Shown: piece after piece, positions 10,661-24,650 of the stretch
How positions within the stretch are numbered: the first letter of the stretch is position 1
How the letters are laid out: each line of letters begins with the position of its first letter
Assembly: GCA_034620365.1 (NCBI GenBank)
Contig: JAQGEQ010000084.1
Location: 1,488,001-1,552,000, forward strand
Direction of reading: 5' to 3'
Length of the DNA stretch: 64,000 nt
Source: Pegea sp. RAD2-039
Lineage: Eukaryota > Chordata > Thaliacea > Salpida > Salpidae
Notes under the pieces: model-generated
The model's database searches: none
Seen by the model: the letters and a program-made list of their open reading frames with translations, nothing else
Told to the model about the DNA's origin: nothing
Made by a program: the position numbers and the translations under genes

Positions 10661-11489
10661 ATCTCAGCCTTGGTAATTTACGGTCGTCAAACCAAGACTA
10701 TTAAAGCAAAATATTATTTTAATGTACTTTTTAAGACTTTCTTCAATGAAACAATTTATATATAAAGTTAATTGGTGTATTACATTTTTTGTTATAACAA
10801 AAGATCATCGTATCTCACACATAAATGTTGTTTCTATGAGAGTTAGACCGGCACGTTTTGTATAGAATCTGTTTTCCTATATAAAACAATGATGTTTCGT
10901 GTTAGTAATCGTTTGTGTTATGCGTATTTTTTAATGAAGAAAAGTTCTCTTAAGAAATTATTATCATTTAGATAGATATTAATAAAACATTAGTAAATGT
11001 GTAATGAGATACTACAAACTTTTATCGGAAGCTTATAAGCGTACTTATCACATTTTTAGTTTTATAAAAATCTTATTGCTGATGATTTTTACTGAGTTTT
11101 CAATACTGAATGACTTTTTACTAATTTTTTTACTTTATACTTTTTTCTAACTATCAAACTAATATGCTGTAAATTGCAAAGTAGATATAGTACAAAATGT
11201 TTAATTAAATAAATCTTGTATTTTCTTATAATATATTCTTAAGGTTTTCTGCTTGTGTTAGATATATGTCCAGTTTTATGTGTTTCAAATTATTAAAAGT
11301 TTATTATATTTAAACTTTTGACTGTTGCTAATGGATATCTTTATTTTAATATTTTTTATCATGGTGGCTATAATTTTGTTATTATTTTGTAACGAGTTTT
11401 ATATCTTTAAACCATGAAGCACTGCCAATATTTTATAAGTACCAGCTAATAGACACTACAATGTTTTTTATAGTTAAAAATATCATACA
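10661..11489. other. Intergenic, promoter side of the PLD6-like gene
   Basis: About 830 bp of AT-rich sequence between the SINE and the ATG at 11490. No exon, RNA gene or clear core-promoter motif was identified. It should contain the 5' UTR and promoter of the downstream phospholipase-D gene. Confidence 0.4.
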
Positions 11490-13697
11490 ATGGATCTTTT
11501 GAAATTAAGTTTTAAGTTACCACTATTTTTTTCTAAAAAAATCCTTGTTGGTACATTATGTATAACAACTAGTGGATTCATCTATCTAATATGGAAACGC
11601 TCTTGGACAGTAGAGCAAAAAAAGAAAGAACATTTCTCTAAAGTCTTGTTTTTTCCAGATGTTCACCCTTGCTCTGATTTCATCTTCAAACCGCAGGTTG
11701 GAAAAGTCGCTAATTAAAAAAAACTTCTTTTTATTTTTCTTTAATGTTGTTCTTCAAATCATATTTTTTCTGCTTATTTTTTTAATACTTGGCTTTATTA
11801 TACTTTGCATGAATTTATATTGTTCCTATTTTTTTCTACTTTTGTTAAAATCTATAGTTACATTATTCTATGTCTTTTATAAGAGCTGTATAATTTATCA
11901 TTTATAGCCAAGTGTTAAATAGGTAAACAAAATTTCTAGAAATTGTTGCTAAATGAAAATATATTTATTTCTAAAATTTGTAAAAAATTGTTATAAGTTG
12001 TAAATTGCTAGAGTTTTTAATTACATAAGTTTTGGTTAAGATTTTTTGTAAAACCACTAGTTTCTTCTGCTAAACTCTTTGTGTTTTTAAGGGTTGTATG
12101 AGAAGAAATTGTGTTGGAAGCCACAATAAGCAGTCTCCATTTAACCAAATGATAAGTCATATTTTAAATGTGACAAAGACTATTGATTTGTGCATGTATA
12201 GCATTACTTGTAAGGTAAGTGATTATCTAATATTTATGTCTAACATCTAAATTTTTAAGACTGAAACTTAAGATTAAAGTCTTTAAGATCTTGTAAGTTA
12301 GCTTCTGGAGCATATGGAGACTTAATTAATTTATTTCTGTAATTATTGACATCCTAGTGTTCTTGAACCAGCTTTGTAACACCAGATAAAGTTTTTTTTG
12401 AAGCTTGTGTTCTAAGACAAAGTTCAACTGTTCAGTACTAATCCTTTGCTTCTTGTTTCAAATGAATATAGTATGAAAGATATGTCTATAAAGTTTCAGA
12501 ATAAGTACCAACAATTCAACATCTTAGACTTTTATGCATAAAAAGACAGCTACTTTTAGTGACACTCTTTTTGTTCAAAATCTTTAAATTTTTGTACTAA
12601 GGCATGTTTCTTACCATCAGATAAGTTCTTTATTATCTAAACTACTCATAAAAATAATAAATAATTTTTCCCAAGATTTGTCTTATGGTTTGTAAAACAA
12701 CTGTATAAACTTAATAATTAGCTGGTGCATACAGCTGTGGTTTCAGCTTTGTGATGATATTCTTATCGTTTTATTTTAAACTACTTATTCAACATCATGT
12801 TGACTATAATATTATAAAAAATTGTGGCGGTTTGGTTAACACGACATATCTTAGATAAAAATGAGGTCTGAAAAGCTTATTTTTTATGAAACCTATTTAA
12901 TAATGACATAGATATTTTAATCCGTTTTAATTGATTCTTATTAAACTTATAAGATTTTACTTAAATTAAAATTTGGGAAATATTTTTTATACAATTGATG
13001 GAAAACTTGGAAAATGTAATTTAACTCTTGTAAAAAGCTTTTTATATTTTTCTTTACCACGTATTGCTGTTATTATTATTGTTTTTACCCATGTAATTTT
13101 TATTTTTTTATCTGTTTTAATTACAATTATATGATTTATCTCAGGAGCTTGCTCAGGCAGTCGTAAAGAAGCACAAGCAAGGGGTTGCAGTCAGAATTAT
13201 TTTTGATGCCACATTCATATCTTTAAAGGGGTCTAGACTAGAAGATTTTGCTAAAGCTGGTAGAAATTATTCGTAATACTAACTATGAATTAGTTAACAC
13301 AACTTGTAGCTTTATATTGAAACTACTAATTTCCTTATCTTCCTAAAGGGATTCCATTTCGTCACAATTCCAATCGGCAAACATTTATGCACAATAAATT
13401 CTTAGTGTTGGACAGTGAAGTGGTAATTACCGGATCAGCAAATTGGACAAAATCAGCAGTGGCTGGTTAGTAAAAAGATCTCTAATTTATTATTTTATTC
13501 AATTTCATTTATTAATTTTGGATTAAACAAATTTGAGTGCAAAAATTACTAGCAGCAAATTTGTGATAACATTTTGAGCTTTTTTAGGAAATGATGAAAA
13601 TGTTATCATTACTGATATTCCTAAAGTGGTTGAACCTTACATTGAACGTTTTAATTATCTGTGGAACCTTTACAATTTTGAAGCTAAGAGTTATTAA
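11490..13697 (+). CDS. PLD6: Mitochondrial phospholipase D-like endonuclease (Zucchini/mitoPLD)
   Basis: Five exons, 11490-11696, 12092-12214, 13145-13259, 13349-13465 and 13588-13697 (TAA), give 223 aa, close to the usual size of PLD6. Residues about 19-36 (ILVGTLCITTSGFIYLIW) form an N-terminal membrane anchor, as in mitoPLD on the outer mitochondrial membrane. Next come KVLFFPD...C, a short Cys/His segment (CMRRNC...H), IDLCMYSITCK, a VRIIFD strand, and a single catalytic HKD motif: MHNKFLVLDSEVVITGSANWT with H-x-K, D and G-S-x-N all present. The end, ENVIITDI...ERFNYLW, matches the family's last helix. Family members have one HKD motif, act as homodimers and cleave piRNA precursors to make phased piRNAs (a phospholipase role has also been reported). 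Active-site residues look intact. Start: first ATG directly before the anchor. A poly(A) signal follows the stop by about 40 bp. Confidence 0.93.
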
Positions 13698-13739
13698 GAA
13701 TGGGTTATCTATCAACGTTTTGATAACATTCGTTAGACA

Positions 13740-13745
13740 AATAAA
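13740..13745 (+). terminator. Likely poly(A) signal of the PLD6-like gene
   Basis: AATAAA lies about 43 bases after the TAA stop of the PLD6-like gene, followed by T-rich sequence. In DNA this AT-rich such hexamers are common, so position is the main support. Confidence 0.45.
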
Positions 13746-16700
13746 TAATTCTTAACTACATCAGTGGTTTTTGGTGCTTTTTCAAACAAACTATCAAACT
13801 TTTTTATTTCATACTGTTGAAGTTAGTTAGTTCCTAGCAGATGTCACTAATTTAATTTTTTAGTCACGTGAAGGATTTAGAGATCAAAGAAGCAATTCTA
13901 TTTTTTTCTACTCTGCAAGTTTTTAAGAAGCTCACTAAAAGTATAGAGTGGTATTTTAAGCAAAGTAGATAAGTTGAAATAAGGAGATAGTGTTTGTAAA
14001 TCAATACCTTATTTTAGTTGTAGTATAAGCTCCTGAAATTCAATGTTATACTTGTAGAATGATTAAGATTTTTACTGTAACTATCAAATTTTTGTAGCCA
14101 TTACTCTCTGTTAGCTGATTTTTCAGTTAAATTCACCTTTAAACTCAACTTTACTTTTATAGTTTTCAATCATCTATTACTCTAAAACACTAAGCTATCT
14201 TAAGAGACTGATTCAAATTTTTTTTTTGCAATTTTACTTTTATCACAACCATTACTTAGAACTATTACATCAAATACTCAGAAGTACTGCCAACTTAGCA
14301 TAATTTTAAAGGGTTTTTAATAAATTAATGAATGGTATCCATTACTAAGTCAATTGGTTATTCTATTGCTCCTGTAATCATTGATGTTAGTTTTATCTAA
14401 GATAGTTTTGCTTCTAGTAAATGTAAGGTATTTGCAAGTAATCAATTAGAGACTTGTAAAATTTACAACTGTTATAAACCTCACCACAAAATTGCTATTA
14501 TCAAGCTAATGGAAATTTAAAATAGCTGAAAATTGATAGATGAGAAAATTTAAGTGTTATAATTAAGAGGTCTCATCCATGAAAGATCAAATACAATTTT
14601 TTACAAATTTATCCCATATACTTACACTTAGGTAATTCATTTTTAGCTGAAAAATAGAATCATTCTAATTCTTTTTAATTGATCTGAAAAATTTCTACTA
14701 GTAGTAAATGAAGTTACCTAAAAGTTGTATAATCTCTATTTCAGCTAATTTGACGAAATGATTTACGTAATACTTTAAGAAGATTTAGTGCTTGAAAAAT
14801 CATCTACTTTTTAAGTATCCAAGATAAATAGAGGTAGTATTTAATGTTTTTCTTTTGTTTTAGATATTATCTTTTTGGACGAAAGCCACTAATAAAGAAA
14901 AAATTTTCTCTGAACTTGTTCAACATAATAATCTTTTTTGCTTCTAATTGTTTAGTTTTTAACTTTTATCTTGTTTTTACTTACAACTTTAATTTTTCTA
15001 TATAAACTGATTATTTAGTGATTACCTTTAAACTCTATTTTATTTAGAAACTATCTTTATTTTCTGTGACAGCTATATTAGATTTTAAAGTTAGAATAAG
15101 CCATAAGCTGATTACTTTAAGCAATAAACAAAGCTCTATATTGAATAAATATTATAATAATTTGGTTTTATCTAGTACTTAAAACTTTACTCAAAGTTAA
15201 GGTAATAAGATAAAAGGTAACGTTATGTCTTCTTTCAACATTTCATTACGGTATTTATTACATTAAAGATAGAATGCACAATTCAACTTCATTTTTATAT
15301 TTATAATAGAGTTTTCAATACTAAGAATTGATTAGTCATGTAATAAAAAATATACCTAAATATTTTTGCCCTTTTTCAGATTTTAAATTATTCATTGAAA
15401 ATTATTATTTTGATTGAACATTTGTTTAAGATGCGAAAAGTTACAAAACTGCAAAAATGTGTTAACTTAAGGATGCATTTTTATTGAAATAACTTAAAAA
15501 ACATACAAGTAAAAACAATTTAAAAAATTTGTTATATTCGCCAATAATTAACGCTACTTTTGCTTATCAATTAAAAGTACAATAATTAATTAACATTCTA
15601 CAATTATGGTTAAAATCTATAATTTAACAACGTTTTGCCAAAACTTTAAAACATATATCCTAAATTAACTTAATGACCTTAAAAACAATAATAAAGCTGA
15701 ATATAAGACTGAAACAATAGAACAACTTCTGAAAAAGTAAAGTTTGAGTATTTTTTTTCTGATTGTCAAATTATTTATACAATGAAATTACATCAGCATA
15801 ACAAACATGTTTGTATTTCAATTTGGTATCATTATTACACTTTGATTCTTCTAAAATATCTTAACATTCATTGGTTAACTTTTTTGCTAATATTTAGCGT
15901 TAATAGTGAAGTAAGAATAATCAAGAAAACTGATTTAGTTAAACTTGGTAAAGTACCAATGACCGCTAAACCTACTTTGTGTTAACTACATAATTAAAAT
16001 TATTTTTCTTAATTTCAAGATATCTTTTTATTCTGTATAGCTTTCAGCAGTAGGAAATAGAATTTATCTCCACAATTCTTCTTTCTTTATACAAAATTAT
16101 TCGTTTACAGACTCTAAACTAGTTGTTTGTCATTATTTGAGATAAACATAATGATAGTACACTATGAAACATTTGATTTTACAATCTCCGCAGAACATTT
16201 TCATTAAAAAATTACTAAATACTATTAACTTGAATAAAACTCCATAAGTCTTATAAATGCTACTTAAAAGTAAAATTGTTATAATTCAAGTTACTTGTAT
16301 ACCATTTAATGTTGTAACATAAAACCATTAAGATATTTTGTTTGCTTGGTTGGCTTACCTTTTATTATTCAAGATCTATTTCTGAATAAATTTATTTTCG
16401 CTTTATTCTCTTTTAACCACTGTTTCACCTTATTTCTATTTTTAAATTTCTTTCTTCACAAATTCATTCACACCATTCTTAAAGCAATATTATGACTTGA
16501 ATATTATGATAAAACTTGACAAATTAGACTCAAATTATGAAAATGTTTTCAAGTTAAAGGTCATTACATATTTAAGAGTATTCTTATAACCCTTTTAAAT
16601 TATAAACAACCAAATAGTAGTAATTTGAGGTTTGTTAGAAATTTAATTCTTTATTTTTAATTTTACTTAGAAAAACTTTTGAAAAAGACTTGTAATTATA

Positions 16701-19700
16701 CAGTAGGCAAATTAATAATACAACTTTCAATTTTAACTATCTAAACTATGATATACAATGATGATAATGATTGATCTTATCAAGTTCAAATAACAAATAA
16801 CTAGATTTGATGATTAAAATTGAGGTAAAAAATATCATATTTTATTTCCTTGTTTTCAATAAATTCAGTGAGAAAAATTTATGATTGTAAGCTTGCTTTT
16901 TACTATTTATAATTTAACTTTATTATGTATGAAGTGATGTCAGGTGCGACTATTGAACTGAAAAGATAATTGAATAAAGGTTAAAAAACATTTTAGATAA
17001 AAAATTTGCGTATATGTATCACGCTATCAACTTTAAAGATAAAAGTAGATAACAAAGAAAAAACAGAAATAACAACTACTAAAAGATTTTAACAACATTT
17101 TTATTATATCCTAAATTTGAAAGATATATTTAATAATCTAAATAAAAAGGTCAGAAAATTTTGAAAATAGTAAAATTGAAAAAGAGCAAAAAACAAAATA
17201 CTTTTCATATCTTGAAGGTTATGTAATAAACTTTGTTATAAAGAATATCAAAGTATAAATCTATGGTAATATACTTCAAGCTACACTAATTTAGTAAATT
17301 GCATATACTAACTAAAGAAATAGAAATGGGGTAATCATATTTAGCATAGTGAATTGTACTTTTTGTAAATCTACTTGGTCGAATGATTACCGAACCAAAA
17401 GTTCAAGTTTCATTAAAGATGTCACATTCTAAAAAGGATGTTTATATTGTTGGTCTAAGATTGAAAATATGTAGGATAGCAAGATTGATTTAAAGTTGGA
17501 TTAAAAAAGTTAAAAGAAACTAAGTTTTGTGTGTCTAAATTAAATGAAATAATAAAATATTAGTGATTTACAACAAAATAATTTATATGTAAAATAAACT
17601 TGAAAGTTTGTTCCAATTTTACTTCTTCGCTTGAAAAATATGAGAATTATAATAACTTAGAATTGTAGAATTATAATAGCATCAAAAAATAAGCTGATAT
17701 CCAATAAACTTGATGACCCTTGGAATTAGTTCAAAGTAAATTATTAAAAGTTATAAAAACATTTTTGACCTACTGTTCATCTACATCCGAAAAGATAATC
17801 TATTCATCAATACAAATAAAAGTTTTATCAATTAGAACAAGATTAAATAAATTTCTCTTCATGTACGAGACTTCTGCAAATGCAAAGAACTTCTTATCTC
17901 TATTCATAACTTTGTCATACACTTTATTGTATACTTAAACATTGCTAGTGAGAGTTTATTAACATCAAAGTTTTTGACAGCATAACAAAGTAATAAAGAC
18001 GTCAAAAGTTGTTTGAACGAAGTTTACGTCAATTTCTAAATGCTCAATCCACAGAACGATGATACAACTTTACAATTAACTGAAGGTAAAACACAAGAGC
18101 AAAATATGAGGAGAAGTAAAAAGTATAAAGTCACGTATAATACTCTGTGTATATTCTAGGACTTTGAATTGAAGGAAACGAGGCGGAAGTACAGACTTTT
18201 ACTCAAGTTGTAAATCAATTAAGTAAATTGTTGAATGATCAGTAAACCTTACACTCCTCTACATTACTTCTGACCAGACTTTGTGTCGCCTCTTGTCACA
18301 AAGGATTAGCTGCTGTAAATTAAAGTCAGCCATCAGCATATTAGATTTGTAAGTTTCTCAGGAAGTCACAAATTGAAATTTATCAATTTTAACTCCCTAT
18401 CCAGAAGCATAGCATTGAAAGGAAGGCTTAGTAAACTTCAAACTTTTTTTAAATAAAATTTACACAATTTGTTTATTTTTACCCAAAGAAGAAAAACTCT
18501 TAAAGCTAGAAATTTTTCTATAACCTTAATCATCTCTAAGAACAAATACACTTAATTAAGCTAGCGGTATTTAACATGATCAAATTTATTTTAAAAGTAT
18601 CAAATTGTATCATATTTTGTATTAAAAGTATCTCAATATTAGTGTTTGCTAAACAAGTATACAACATACAAACAACATTTGATAATCCTTTTGGTGGAAT
18701 GGTTATTTTAAAGATATATCCTTCAGAAGTAAATTAAAAAATGCATTTTCAGATTCAACTAAACTTTTTTTGATCACGTTAAAGATTCCTACGTTTTAAA
18801 TGTACTGCTCTAATTTTACAAGAGAATTTCAATAACTTATAATTCACTTTATTAATATGTCAAAAGCAAAGGAACCTTTTATTTAATTCAATTCTAACTT
18901 GAAAATCAGCCATTTTGGTATCTTAATGACAATTTAATGACTCGCAAAGTCAAGGGTATCACGTCTACCAGCTTATAAACATTTTCAGTTAGTAAATACG
19001 CCGACCAAGCAACTTGTAAATTGATAGTTAAAAATTCATCGGCAGAAAACCAAATAGTAAGAGTTTTAAGTAAAAAATGCAAACAAAAAAAACATGTTAC
19101 AAAATATATATGCTAAATGGGAATACTGAAAACTTTTTTAAAAATTAACTTTACCGCCTTATGTGATCTGCTTATACTATTGTTTAAAACGCTTTAACAT
19201 ACAACCTAAGTAATAAATTTTCTAGAAAATTAGAAATAATCTTAGTTTTAATGAAGAGATAACTTTATTAAAAGTTTTTAATATTTAGAAAAAAAATTAC
19301 TGTAGTTACCGTAATCGAGACATCTTTAATTAAAAACTGCTCAAATTTGTAGAGCAGAATATTGTTTTCTATAAATCATGTTAAACAAGTGAGTTAGTTT
19401 TCTTAATTTCATTCATAATTATTCATTGATTAATATTCACGAATAAACCATAAATTATCGTAAAAGTGTTTTATAAATCAATACCCAAATGCGGTTAAAG
19501 TTAACTTGATCATATATACATCAAGCAATTTGATTAACTTTGAGACGTTCAATAATTTCTTTTTACTTTTCCAGGCCACTTACATTAATATTCCCACTGA
19601 TAAGAAGTTTGCTACAGCTTGATTTTGTAGCACAAGCAAGTTCTAAGCACCGTTATCACCAAGTACAATTATTAGCTAAAAATTTCTTAAAAGTTAAGAT

Positions 19701-22700
19701 GGTAAATTAGTCTAATTGGTTATAGGGTTAGGCTGGGTACTATAGTTGAAAATAGTACTTAAATCCATGAAGTGATGCCTACATAACTTTCTGTGTTGAC
19801 TAAATAAAGTACATTACATCATTTTTATAATTCATTTCTAAAACAAAAGTTTTTTTTTCTCAAATAGCTATAAATTTTCATTTTTGTAGAACAAAGTTTG
19901 AAAATTGTAAATGAATAACGTATTTTATTGTTCTTTATTGTAATACCATCTAGTTTTCTTGTTGTCGTGAGTAATGTTTCAAGAATAAATAAATCAAATT
20001 ATGTATTTGGAGTTAAACCAAAAAGTAGCTCTAACTCTATATACAAAGTAATAAGCTATGTTCTAAGATTATATATATTATAGTTAAGTCTTATTCTGAC
20101 TTAAGTTAAAGTTTAACGATTTACATCTATTACAAAACTATTTTACAAAGAAACTGATTCTTTTACAATTTAAAGATATCAACAAGCTAATATTACGTGT
20201 ATTTTAAATATAGATTTAAAAGTTCTTTCACGCATAAACGCTTTATGTAAAAATATGTCTCTTTAAAAGGATTAGTTTGAAACAATTAAAACGATATCAA
20301 AACAACGATTAGTAGAAAAATTATGAGCTTAATCATTTTGATACTTAAAAATTATATAACTTCAAAATAAATTTTAATCAGTCCTGAAACATTCTTTATT
20401 AGGGTTTTGTTTCATATTTAATTATTATCGAGAATATAAATACAATTTTAATTACAAATGTATGTTATTATCTAAAATATAATTTGTTTCAATTCTTGTT
20501 TGAGAAAGCTACCCATAAAATACGAGGCTAAATGAATGTTTAAGCGATACAAATAATTGAATTAATATGTAAATTAATACAAAAAGATTATTTTAAGAAA
20601 ACATTGTTTCATTTTGTAATCATATGAATGGTTTTAATGTAATAAATCAATCGTCAAATATCTTGAAGTTATTCTTTTAATTTTCATATTTTAAATAACT
20701 TGTTGATAAATAGCAAGTTTAAAAAACAAATTTGTAATCCTCCGAAAATAATTTCATATTTTCGAATCAAATTAAACAAAGTTCAGAAATTTATTCTGTT
20801 GTACCACATAAAAATTCTTTAATACGAACAAAAAAAGTTAACAAATATTTTGGTATTTGCACAAAAACTGCAAGTTTATTTTGATTGAAGTTTTGCTCAG
20901 ACTGTTTTCAGTAGCAACTATAAGAAAGTTGGAGCTCTTGAAACAGACAGCCTTTTGTATGTTTCAATGATTTGTTTGTGAGAAATGCAACTATAAAAAC
21001 AATTGTTACATCACATGTTGATATACAAGAGTTTTGATAAAACTGAAAACTCAAGCAGTTGACAAATTTATGATGGATCCTTTCTATTTGGTTTTGACCT
21101 TTTTGCAACAAAGAAGAGGAATAAATGGATGTTTGAAAATAAATTCCCTATCAAACAGTGAGCATGACGTCATATATGAAAGGTTTGCATTGAGTTATAT
21201 ATTCATCGATCTTAATATTAAGTTCTAGGCGTTGGGAAATTCAGACGAATAACAAATGAATCTTTCTCAAGACGTTTTTCCTTTGGAAAGTTCAAAGAAA
21301 ACTTATCGCTGCGTTGGATAGTGATCTTGGAAAAAATGTAAAATAAATCTGTTCATACATATTTTTCTATACAAGATGACATCTATACATCTTCATAGTT
21401 TTATTAAGCTATGGGATTGAAATCAACTTCAGACTTGTCGCAATATTCAAGTGATTTCAATCTAAAGACTTTTTTGTGAGAATTCTATCTTAAATATATG
21501 AAACGGATTCCTATCTTAGTTTAAACCAACAACGCAACAAACAAATGTTTTTAGTATTAACTAGTTTCTTGAAACTTGTTCCTTTTCATGCTTACTTAAA
21601 AGCTTTTTCTTATCATACAAATTCAACAACCATCATCAAATTGTAAGGATAACAATAAATTTTAAGCACTTTCTACACCACAAAAATGTCAAACTTTGAG
21701 AAAGAGCTACATTGAGCTAGCTACAGTACCAGGTGGTTGAGAATTTGATTTTTCTACAAAATCATTTTTATCCTTTAAGAATATTCATTAAACTAATAAT
21801 ACCTTTAAAGCTTTGGTATTTTAATTATGATGGCAGAAAATATTATGATGGATTATTAATATTAAAGGTTTTAAAGTTTTAATTAAAGTAGTTTAATGAT
21901 GAACTTGTAATCACAAAGTCGCAAAGTACCCTCAAGGTTTTCTTGAAAATATTTTGTTAGGTTATATGTTTCTTATCATTTCGAAACTTATCTATTTCAT
22001 GCACAAAACACAATAAACTATTACAAGTAATCTTTCAGAGCAATTTTATAACAAAACCCAAACAGTAAATGACTCAAAGACATAAATAGAATTTGATATT
22101 CAACTGGCAAGTAACAGTAAAAATCACCAAACAGAAAAACTACCAGCTGTTTACTTTCAAAAAATTTTATAGATCTTATTTCATAAATATTTATTAAATA
22201 TTAGTTTGAAACAGTTTTTAAGAAAAATCTTCGAATTAAAATTAACAATTTTGCTATTTCATTCATAACATCTGAGTTAGAAATTTCTATTTGTCTTTAG
22301 AAAAAAATTAAATTCAATGACTTCGTAGCTTTTATATCTAAGCTATTTTAATGAAATATGTTTTCTTTGCGAATTAAGTTATATTTTTAAGTTGTTCTAT
22401 TCATAATGTTCTTGGGAAGTAATTAAAAGTTTGAAAATATGTAAATAATTCAAAAAAAAATAATTTTTCGTAATTAAGTTATTTACAAACTTTATTTAAA
22501 CATAAATATTCTATAGTTTTAACATATTCTAAATACCATCATTATGTTTTAACACCAATCATTTTTTCCCTGATTAGTAATATTCTTAAATCAAACCCAC
22601 AGTAATGAACGGTTTGTTGATACTCAACTATAAGAGGCCATTAGAAAAATTTTGAATTTTTTATATCAATTGTATTACAGTTTCTGCCAATAACTAGATG

Positions 22701-23249
22701 CATGTTAAATTTTATTATTTAAGTTTTGTATTAAATATATTTAATTACTGATTTGGCTTATAAAAGCAAAACTGTATTAACAATATAATTAAACATTTAC
22801 AAGTTTTTGTAAAGCATTGATTTTTTAAGCTGATAAAGATAACCGTCATTGTTCTAAAAAATCCATTGAACAAACGGATTTAGCTTTAAGCAAACTAATG
22901 TAATTGCTAAAAGATTTTCAACTATCAAGCTCAGTTAAAAAATTAGAAAATACAATTAGATAAATTTCAAAGTTTGCATAAATTGTTTTGATGTTAAAAT
23001 AAGTTTTGTTTCAAAGATTATTATCAACCATTGTTATAAAGATAAACATCTACAAACTTGTAGCAACAAATTAAACTATTTGAAATACTTTTGTTGCTTT
23101 GTGACAGTTTTTTTATTAATGACAATTTATTCAGCTTACAAAAACAAGGCAACTAGATTGCAAAATTTGTTACAAAGGAATTTAAGAAGAATTTATTGAT
23201 TAAAAATTGATTGAAACCACAAAGCGTTGATATAGTATGGTGATAAGTT

Positions 23250-24650
23250 TATAAAGGAAGCAACAGTTAGTTAATGGTGGTTGAGTACGTCAATGTCAAC
23301 CTCTTAGCTATCATCAGTAACATCACTGTGAGAGCGTAATAAACGCATTTTTATGAGCGTTGAGGTTTCTAGTTCATGCTCAAGTATTCTAGTCGGCAGA
23401 ACTCAGTAAAGAATGCAAAGAAGTTCGTTTGCTTCACTTTGAAAACAAGAAAGAAATTCGTTACTGATGATAGACTGGTATATAGGCGAAGCAAAATGGA
23501 TAGTTGCCAGTTTTTACTCGCTATAGATATGCAGTTTTTGCCTCATTGCAGAAATCTATGGCAGCAAGGCTAAAGTTAAGATAAAAGCTTTGTAGGATTT
23601 GATAACTGGCAAAATTTTACGTTGATTGATACATGACCTCTTGATGTTAAAGCGATTACCACTGCAGACCGATGAGTCAAAGTCCTAATATCAACAAGGA
23701 TTTAAAGAAAAGAACAAATGTTTTAATCGCTTGAAAAAGAGATGTAGCGTTAGTTTTCAACAGTCTGGTATCAAAATAGACGTTTCTCTCGTGCTAATAC
23801 ACTATTGTCCAGTTATGTTTGACATATATTAATTTTCAACTTTTAGTTTTAAGCACTTGAAAAATAAAATATTGAGATAATGGCAGGAAAGGGTTGAATA
23901 TATAACATCGATTTTTGATCGCATTGAAGACAAACAAACTATGTTGAGATAAAAGGCCAGACTTGTGTGTTGTTGTTGATTCTTATTACTCAAAGCATTT
24001 TCCTCTGATAAACTTTGTAACTATTTGAAGAATTTTTATATTTTATATGAAGTGTGCGCACGTACCGAGATATCTTCGATATTTTATAACAGCTAGATAA
24101 AACTGACTCTTTTTTGTTCATGTCTAGAAAATTATTTAATTTTTTTTATTTGAGTTGATAATAAGCTATAAGTGTGAAAGTAAACTTTGGTTGGCTTAAT
24201 AATCATAAGTGCTTTCTGCACCAATACAAAGGCTTATCAATGAATCAAACTAAAATTATTTATGACCTTTGGCAAGCTTTCGATTCTACCTTTCTGTCAC
24301 TCAGGAAATGGTTACAAGGAAAGGTCCGCGTAGAGAAAGTACACGTAGCAACTAGCAGACGCGTGCAGAAGACACAGAGCAAGCCCTGATTTCTGTAGCA
24401 AGCCAATTTAACTCAAGCGTCTAAGAACAATCGGCTTAGGGTGAGATTAGTGGCAGTTAACTTCTTTGAGCGTTACACAACAGTAGCGTTTCAAGCTAGC
24501 TTCCATCTACGAGGTGCTCTTGCTTGGGTTGGGTTATTTAAAACAGCTGTGCTCATTCTAATAGAGCGTGGATAAAGAGGTGACGACATGTTAGAGATGG
24601 TTATGTCAAGACAAATCACTAAACTACTTGATAGTTTAACTTACGGCTAG
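23250..24650. other. Less AT-rich island, function unknown
   Basis: By eye this stretch has more G and C and more CG dinucleotides than its flanks, for example around 24300-24600. Both strands show only short open frames. It could be a regulatory element, a non-coding transcript or a remnant of an old insertion. I see no terminal repeats or recognisable coding remnant. Confidence 0.25.
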
